The translations under genes and the position numbers were made by a program. From assembly GCA_965220245.1 (NCBI GenBank), contig CBDCPI010000002.1:117994-181993 (forward strand): DNA of 64,000 nt, written 5' to 3'. The notes beneath the pieces were generated by a model that saw only the letters and a list, made by a program, of their open reading frames with translations, searched no databases and had not been told where the DNA came from. Origin of the DNA: CBDCPI01 sp965220245 (lineage in GTDB: Bacteria > Chloroflexota > Dehalococcoidia > Lucifugimonadales > UBA3495). Each line of letters opens with the position of its first letter. Position 1 is the first letter of the stretch. Positions 59,156 to 64,000 of this stretch are shown here, in pieces.

Positions 59156-59917
59156 ATGACCATGTCTTCGACCACCATGCTGCCCTACCGCAAACAGGGC
59201 GAAATCGACTACGCCAGCCTCGACTTCGACCCCGACGTATCGGAACACCCGGATGACTCTATGGACCAGAACGACGAGATGGATGAAATCATGGGCCTGC
59301 TCCGTTCCCGCTTCACCGGCTTCGGCAGTCGGCCCGATGTCTTTCTCAGCCGCGAGACTAACATCTGCTACGACCCGAGCAATCTCAACGTCCGCATCTC
59401 CCCGGATATATACTTGGCCTTCGGCGTTGACGCCCAAGCCATCCGTCCCCGCAAGCTCTACTTGCCCTGGGAAGCGGGCAAGCCGCCGGACTGGGCGCTG
59501 GAAATCGCGTCGGCAAGCACGGGGCGGCAGGACGTCAACCGGAAACCTGCCATCTACGCCCGTATCGGCGTACCCGAATACTGGCGTTTTGACCCTACCG
59601 GCGGCGACTACCACGGGGAACCCTTGTCCGGTTTGGGCTTGGTCAACGGCGTGTACCAGTCCTTGGAATTGACCACCGAACCCGACGGCGTACTGAAGGG
59701 ATACAGCCCGGTCTTGGAGCTCAGCCTGGCTTGGGACGAAGGCTGGCCCCGGTTCTATGACCCCGCAACCGGCGCTTATCTGGAGAACTGGCGGGCGGAA
59801 CAGGCAGCCCGCACCGAAGCCGAGGCCCGCGCCGCCGAAGCCGAGACACGCGCCGCCGAAGCCGAGGCTGAAGCCCGCCGGTTGCGGGAACAACTCCGGC
59901 GCCTCCAACCGGAATAA
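59156..59917 (+). CDS. Uma2/DUF820-family endonuclease-like protein
   Basis: The PD-(D/E)XK-type core appears as VRISPDIYLAFG (Asp) and DWALEIASASTGRQD (Glu), then KPAIYARIGVPEYWRFDPTG. The C-terminus is an alanine/glutamate coiled coil (TEAEARAAEAETRAAEAEAE). ATG 59156 is used; the open frame reaches 59045 but crosses the hairpin. The 253 residues fit. Such genes are expanded in cyanobacteria and Chloroflexota, and their role is not known. Confidence 0.88.
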   Translation: MTMSSTTMLPYRKQGEIDYASLDFDPDVSEHPDDSMDQNDEMDEIMGLLRSRFTGFGSRPDVFLSRETNICYDPSNLNVRISPDIYLAFGVDAQAIRPRKLYLPWEAGKPPDWALEIASASTGRQDVNRKPAIYARIGVPEYWRFDPTGGDYHGEPLSGLGLVNGVYQSLELTTEPDGVLKGYSPVLELSLAWDEGWPRFYDPATGAYLENWRAEQAARTEAEARAAEAETRAAEAEAEARRLREQLRRLQPE

Positions 59918-60073
59918 CTCCCAAGAGCCGCTTCAGGGAACCCGGCAAAGGCGATTGCAGCCTTTTCGGCGACGCACCTCGGTTTTTGCCGGTTCGCAAG
60001 TAGTCTCTCCGGTTGGTATACTTGGGTTGACTTCGGAGCAAAATTGCCAAAAACCAGCGATGAGGTATGCAAC

Positions 60074-61258
60074 ATGAAGTGGGCATCCGCCGTATCCGAA
60101 CATGCTGACTTGGAACAAGCCGTAGACGAGTGCACCTCTGGCCTGCTATCCCGGATGGACTCGGCGGCGCCTGATCTGGCGGTTGTCTTCGTGTCGCCGC
60201 ATCACCAAGCCGATTACGAACAGGTGACCACCGCGGTCAAGCAAAGACTCCCCTCGGCCAAGGTCTTCGGGTGTTCCGGGGGCGGTATCATCGGGGGTGG
60301 GGTGGAGGTTGAGCAACGCGCTGCAGTGTCGATCACTGGCGCCAGCCTTCCGGACGTACACATTGAGGCGTTTCACCTTGACGGCGAGAGCCTGCCCGAC
60401 CTGGATGCCGGCCCGGCATTGTGGGAAGAGTTGGTCGGGGTTACCAGCGGACAAGACCCTCAGTTTGTAATGCTGGCCGATCCCTTCTCTTTCCCCGTGC
60501 AAAACCTGCTTATGGGGCTGGACTTCGCCTTTTCCCGTTCGGCCAAAATTGGCGGGTTAGCCAGCGGCGCCCAGCAACAGGGTGGTAACGCGCTATTCTT
60601 GAACGACCAAGTCCACCGGTCGGGCGCCATCGGCTTGGCGCTTCACGGGAACATCACCGTCGATACCGTCGTTGCCCAAGGCTGCCGTCCTATAGGTCAT
60701 CCGATGCACATAACCGAGTGTCGGCGCAACGTGTTGGTGCAGTTGGACGGGCAGCCGCCCTTGGAGACCCTCAAGAGCCTGTTCCAGACCATGAATGACC
60801 GAGACCAGGACTTGATGCGGCACTCCCTGTTTTTGGGCGTGGTCATGGACGAGTTTTTGGAAGAACCCAAGCAGGGTGATTTCCTCATCCGTAACGTGGT
60901 GGGCATGGATGCGAGGACCGGCGTTTTGGCCATCGGCGAGATTCTAAAGGAGGGCCAGTTGGTCCAGTTCCATCTCCGAGACGCCGACACCTCCGCCGAG
61001 GACCTAACTGCGGTGTTGGAACGGTATGCCACCGATAACCGGGAGAACCAAGTCCAAGGGGCGCTGCTGTTCTCCTGCTTGGGCCGGGGCCAATACTTGT
61101 ACGGCCGCCCTAACCACGACACCGAGGTCTTCCAAGACAAGCTCGGCCAAGTACCCCTTGGCGGGTTCTTTTGCAATGGCGAGATAGGCCCGGTCAGCGG
61201 CACCACCTTCCTACACGGCTACACCAGCTCCTTTGGGATATTCCGGCCGAAGGTTTAG
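60074..61258 (+). CDS. FIST-domain sensory protein
   Basis: FIST domains bind small ligands, possibly amino acids. The N-terminal FIST part has VFGCSGGGIIGGGVEV and LADPFSFPVQNLLMGLDFAF; the C-terminal part shows GQYLYGRPNHDTEVFQD and FFCNGEIGPVSGTTFLHGYTSSFGIF. The 394-residue protein has no kinase, GGDEF or methyl-acceptor domain, so it is a free-standing sensor. ATG 60074 is preferred over 60044 because GAGGT sits before it. It lies next to a ligand-binding protein gene. Confidence 0.88.
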   Translation: MKWASAVSEHADLEQAVDECTSGLLSRMDSAAPDLAVVFVSPHHQADYEQVTTAVKQRLPSAKVFGCSGGGIIGGGVEVEQRAAVSITGASLPDVHIEAFHLDGESLPDLDAGPALWEELVGVTSGQDPQFVMLADPFSFPVQNLLMGLDFAFSRSAKIGGLASGAQQQGGNALFLNDQVHRSGAIGLALHGNITVDTVVAQGCRPIGHPMHITECRRNVLVQLDGQPPLETLKSLFQTMNDRDQDLMRHSLFLGVVMDEFLEEPKQGDFLIRNVVGMDARTGVLAIGEILKEGQLVQFHLRDADTSAEDLTAVLERYATDNRENQVQGALLFSCLGRGQYLYGRPNHDTEVFQDKLGQVPLGGFFCNGEIGPVSGTTFLHGYTSSFGIFRPKV

Positions 61259-61328
61259 TTTTTAACGCCGAGGGCGCAGAGAGGACCCGCCGAGGTTATT
61301 TGCAGCTCTGTATGGGTCTCTGCGTTGA

Positions 61329-62417
61329 ATGCGTACCCTAAGAGTTGGCATCCCGGTCTCCCTCACGGGCCAATTCCGGGTCCAGGGCCGTCAAACCCTA
61401 GCTGGTATACAAGCATGGGCTGATGACTCCAGCCGCCCGGTAACCCTATTGTGGTACGACGACGCTAGTAACCGCCAGACTGTCGGCGCCGTTACCCGCT
61501 GGTTGATTGTTGATGACCGGGTAGACTTGCTCATCGGCCCCTATTCTTCCGTCCTTACGGCCGTCGCGGCGGAAGTAGCCTGGGAGCACGGAAAGCTCCT
61601 CTGGAACCAGGGCGGGGCCTCCCCCAATGTTTACCAGCGGGGCAATCCCTGGATTGTGGGAGTATTAACTCCGGCGACTGAGTACCTTGCCGGGCTGCTG
61701 TCAATGGTGCGGCAGGCCGCTCCCGGTGCCGAGTCCCTGGCAGTGCTGCGAGCAGCGACCGGCGCCTTTCCTTGTGACGTCTCGGGCGGCGTCGAGGGCT
61801 GGGCTGCCCGTATGGGTTTCCGGACGGCCCTGGCCCGGCAGTTCGATGCGGCAACCTGGGACTTTTCTGAGATAATTAGAGCGGCCGGCGAAGCCCGGCC
61901 GGATGTGCTGGTGGGCGTGGGCCGCTTCCAGAACGACCTTCTCCTAGCGGAGCAATTAGCGGCCTCGGACGTGACGGTGGGAGCGGCAGTGGTGGTTGCC
62001 GCCGGGGTGCAGCAGTTCCACGAGAGGCTCGGTCCTACCGCGGACAGGTTCATCGGTCCCAGCCAGTGGGAGCCGGAGGTGGGATACCCGGCTGATTACG
62101 GTCCATCGGCGCAGCAGGTGGTGGCCTCGCTGCGCCGGGCCGGGCAGGAGAGCGTTGACTACCCGATGGCCCAGGCTTACGCTGTCGGCGTAGTGGCCCA
62201 GCGGTGCCTACAGGAGGCGGGCACAACCGACGACTCGGCCCTGCGCCAAGCCGCCGCCGCCTTGAACTTCTCCACCTTCTACGGCAGGTTCAACATCGAC
62301 GGCACGGGCCGCCAAATCGGACGGCAAGCGCTGCTGGTGCAGTGGCAACGGGGCCGCAAGGTAATAGTGTGGCCGCCGGAGTTGGCCCAAGGCGATTTGG
62401 TCTATCCTTGGCGTTAA
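61329..62417 (+). CDS. Periplasmic-binding-like protein (branched-chain amino acid type), no signal peptide
   Basis: The fold is that of Leu/Ile/Val or amide-binding proteins: RVGIPVSLTGQFRVQGRQTLAGIQAW, LLIGPYSSVLTAVAAEVAW and WNQGGASPNVYQRG, then TWDFSEIIRAAGEARPDVLVGVG. The chain starts at MRTLRVGIP, directly with the first strand, so it has no secretion signal and should be cytoplasmic, like AmiC-type regulators. No transporter genes are nearby. It follows the FIST gene by 70 bp. Confidence 0.82.
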   Translation: MRTLRVGIPVSLTGQFRVQGRQTLAGIQAWADDSSRPVTLLWYDDASNRQTVGAVTRWLIVDDRVDLLIGPYSSVLTAVAAEVAWEHGKLLWNQGGASPNVYQRGNPWIVGVLTPATEYLAGLLSMVRQAAPGAESLAVLRAATGAFPCDVSGGVEGWAARMGFRTALARQFDAATWDFSEIIRAAGEARPDVLVGVGRFQNDLLLAEQLAASDVTVGAAVVVAAGVQQFHERLGPTADRFIGPSQWEPEVGYPADYGPSAQQVVASLRRAGQESVDYPMAQAYAVGVVAQRCLQEAGTTDDSALRQAAAALNFSTFYGRFNIDGTGRQIGRQALLVQWQRGRKVIVWPPELAQGDLVYPWR

Positions 62418-62468
62418 ACTGTAGGCCTCGGTGCTCTCTGTGGTGAATAACTGTTTGAGGATGTCTAC

Positions 62469-63302
62469 ATGAAGCTGCAAGACAAGGTCGCCGTAGTCAC
62501 CGGCGCCGGCCGGGGTATAGGACGGGCAATTGCTTTGGCCTACGCCAAGGAGGGCGCCAAGCTGGCATTAGCGGCACGGACGCGGGCCGAGTTGGAGGAG
62601 ACGGCCCGCCAAGCGGAGGCCCTGGGCGCAACCACTGAGGTGATTATCACCGATGTCACCAGTCCTGGCGAAGTCCAACGCATGGTCGAGAGCGCGCTGT
62701 CCCGGTTTTCTTCGATCGATATTTTGGTGAACAACGCGGGCATCTCCGGCCCACTGGGTCCGGTCGAAGACAACGATGTGGCGGCCTGGATGGACACGAT
62801 GAACGTGAACGTGACTGGCACGTTCCTTTGCTGCCGGGCGGTAATACCGGCCATGATACGCCAGGGCGGGGGTAAGATAATCAATCTGTCCGGGGCGGGC
62901 GGCAACAACGCTTGGGCCTATGTATCAGCCTACTGCGCCAGCAAAGCGGCGGTGGTCCGGTTAACCGAGGTCTTGGCCTTGGAGTTGCAGGACAAGGGAA
63001 TCACGGTCAACGCTCTGGGGCCGGGCTCCGTTCACACGCGGATGTGGGATGAAATGACACAACAGGCGGCGCAAGCCGGGGCCGCCTTCATCCACGGTCT
63101 CGGCCGCCGCGTCACCTCCGGCGGCGGCGCGTCCATAGACGATTGCGCCGACTTGGCCGTATTCTTGGCCTCTGAAGAAAGCGGCGCTTTGAGCGGGAGG
63201 CTAATCTCGGCGTCCTCCGACGACTTCCACGCCCTGCCTCCGCACATTCCGGCCATCATGGCCTCGGAAGCGTTGACGTTGCGGCGGGTGGGGTTGGGGT
63301 AA
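62469..63302 (+). CDS. Short-chain dehydrogenase/reductase
   Basis: A classical SDR of 277 residues. Cofactor motif TGAGRGIGRAIA, NNAGISG, Ser in NLSGAGGNN and Tyr-x3-Lys in AYCASKAAV are all present, and ALGPGSVHTRMWDEM follows. The protein resembles 3-oxoacyl-ACP reductases, but with a longer C-terminus (LISASSDDFHALPPHI). The substrate is unknown. Confidence 0.92.
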   Translation: MKLQDKVAVVTGAGRGIGRAIALAYAKEGAKLALAARTRAELEETARQAEALGATTEVIITDVTSPGEVQRMVESALSRFSSIDILVNNAGISGPLGPVEDNDVAAWMDTMNVNVTGTFLCCRAVIPAMIRQGGGKIINLSGAGGNNAWAYVSAYCASKAAVVRLTEVLALELQDKGITVNALGPGSVHTRMWDEMTQQAAQAGAAFIHGLGRRVTSGGGASIDDCADLAVFLASEESGALSGRLISASSDDFHALPPHIPAIMASEALTLRRVGLG

Positions 63303-63347
63303 ACGGCCCTCTTGCTTTAGGCGGCGAGGGTTGTTTAGCGGTGAATT

Positions 63348-63782
63348 TCAGAAAGCTACTTTCTGAATGGCTTTTGAGCTGAGTCTCGTGCCGACTACAT
63401 CTTCAATCAGACTCCGCTTGATCATTACTACGCTGTCCTTTGCCCTCAGCTTGACACCGCAAGCCTTAGCCAAAAGTAGTAAGAATTCCTTTCGTCGTGG
63501 ATGTTCGATGGACGCGAGCAAACTCTCCGCCGCTTCTCGGGATTCAGCATTCTTGAGGTTTTGAGCCATCTCCGAGACTGCTTCATCCATAGGCGAATCG
63601 TCTATGGGCTTCTTTCCCAGCTTTCTAATTTTAACAAGACGAAGCGTAGCTTTGCCTTGAATTAGCAGGTCAAGGTCATGTTCGTCCATAGAATCCAAGG
63701 CATCCGCAAAGGCAGCCAAACAAGCAGCCAAATGCTTAGCGTTAAGTTGCTTTGATTCACACATAAATCTACACCCGTTCAT
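63348..63782 (-). CDS. Hypothetical protein
   Basis: The 144-residue protein is helix-rich and charged (LAAFADALDSMDEHDLDLLIQGKATLRLV; SEMAQNLKNAESREAAESLLASI) and ends LSSKAIQKVAF. ATG 63782 overlaps the stop of the upstream gene by four bases; an in-frame ATG at 63764 is an alternative. I do not recognise a family. No signal or membrane segment is seen. It forms a two-gene unit with the partial gene after it in the window. Confidence 0.6.
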   Translation of the reverse strand: MNGCRFMCESKQLNAKHLAACLAAFADALDSMDEHDLDLLIQGKATLRLVKIRKLGKKPIDDSPMDEAVSEMAQNLKNAESREAAESLLASIEHPRRKEFLLLLAKACGVKLRAKDSVVMIKRSLIEDVVGTRLSSKAIQKVAF

Positions 63783-64000
63783 ACCTTGTTTAGAAACTCA
63801 GTGGTCAGTTCTTCCAACTCTGCTATTACCGACTGTTGTGTTGGCGTAGAAACACGGCGCACTAGGGGTTGGAGCACCACTGGTACTCCGTACTGAGTCC
63901 TATCCCCGTGCATGGAATTATTTCTCCGGACAAATGCGTCAAACACCGGTAAATCAGTCCCCTTGATCCGGTTGATGAACCGAGACTGAGCCCAAATAGG
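63779..64000 (-). CDS. Hypothetical protein, cut by window end
   Basis: The last 73 residues of a minus-strand gene run from the window edge to TGA at 63781-63779 (FINRIKGTDLPVFDAFVRRN, TQQSVIAELEELTTEFLNK). The family is not recognised. The stop overlaps the next gene's ATG, so the two are co-translated. The upstream part lies outside the window. Confidence 0.55.
   Translation of the reverse strand, partial: PIWAQSRFINRIKGTDLPVFDAFVRRNNSMHGDRTQYGVPVVLQPLVRRVSTPTQQSVIAELEELTTEFLNKV

Overview
The window reads as chromosome of an uncultivated bacterium, most likely a Chloroflexota of the Dehalococcoidia/SAR202 kind. This is inferred from gene content: a hopanoid cluster, paired CaiB-type CoA transferases with a hot-dog dehydratase, acyl-CoA dehydrogenase, signal-less DUF1501/DUF1800 genes, PaREP1-like HEPN proteins, Uma2 and a sufBCDSU operon. 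No rRNA, tRNA, prophage, CRISPR or transposase gene was recognised.

Layout. 0-2.4 kb: end of ilvE, then a lipid/membrane group (plsY, a small membrane protein, a PAP2-like protein lacking both catalytic histidines). 2.5-8.2 kb: a molybdenum/tungsten module (mobA, moaD, aldehyde ferredoxin oxidoreductase, NuoEF-like diaphorase, formate dehydrogenase alpha) in which every gene is broken by frameshifts, a stop codon, large internal deletions or a miniature transposon. 8.2-20 kb: acyl-CoA dehydrogenase, a tandem triplet of PaREP1-like genes, bicupin, enoyl-CoA hydratase, HIT, moaB, two NHL-repeat paralogues, and a DUF1800-DUF1501 pair. 20-30 kb: a hopanoid operon (prenyl synthase, hpnH, hpnG, hpnA, squalene-hopene cyclase, yjbQ, squalene/phytoene synthase, second epimerase, nucleoside hydrolase). 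30-38 kb, mostly minus strand: PPDK, aldo/keto reductase, retropepsin-like, transglutaminase-like, DUF2283-DUF1802 fusion, TatD; then a plus-strand nucleotidyltransferase-HEPN fusion. 38-46.6 kb: suf operon with a MazF-type toxin-antitoxin pair between sufB and sufC and a small coiled-coil membrane gene between sufC and sufD, followed by two sufU paralogues. 46.6-52 kb: DinB, hot-dog dehydratase and two CoA transferases. 52-64 kb: pyrG, transaldolase, rho, Gfo/Idh oxidoreductase, alpha/beta hydrolase, Uma2, FIST, periplasmic-binding-like protein, SDR and two unknown genes.

The spaces between genes are rich in non-autonomous miniature elements of four kinds: (i) CAGGG...CCCTG ends with about 10-bp target duplications (five copies, one splitting fdhA); (ii) CTGATRCGTGAA ends at TA dinucleotides, as in IS630/Tc1-mariner elements (three copies); (iii) a 153-bp element present twice with identical sequence; (iv) an element of about 180 bp with ATGAAAAT-type ends (two copies). 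Two elements are nested inside others, which gives a relative insertion order.

How the genes fit together: the 20-30 kb operon could take isoprenoid diphosphates to squalene, hopene and a ribose-bearing or sugar-modified hopanoid. The suf operon builds Fe-S clusters. The CoA-transferase, dehydratase, hydratase and acyl-CoA dehydrogenase genes point to acyl-CoA catabolism. Formate/aldehyde oxidation through Mo/W enzymes appears to have been lost.
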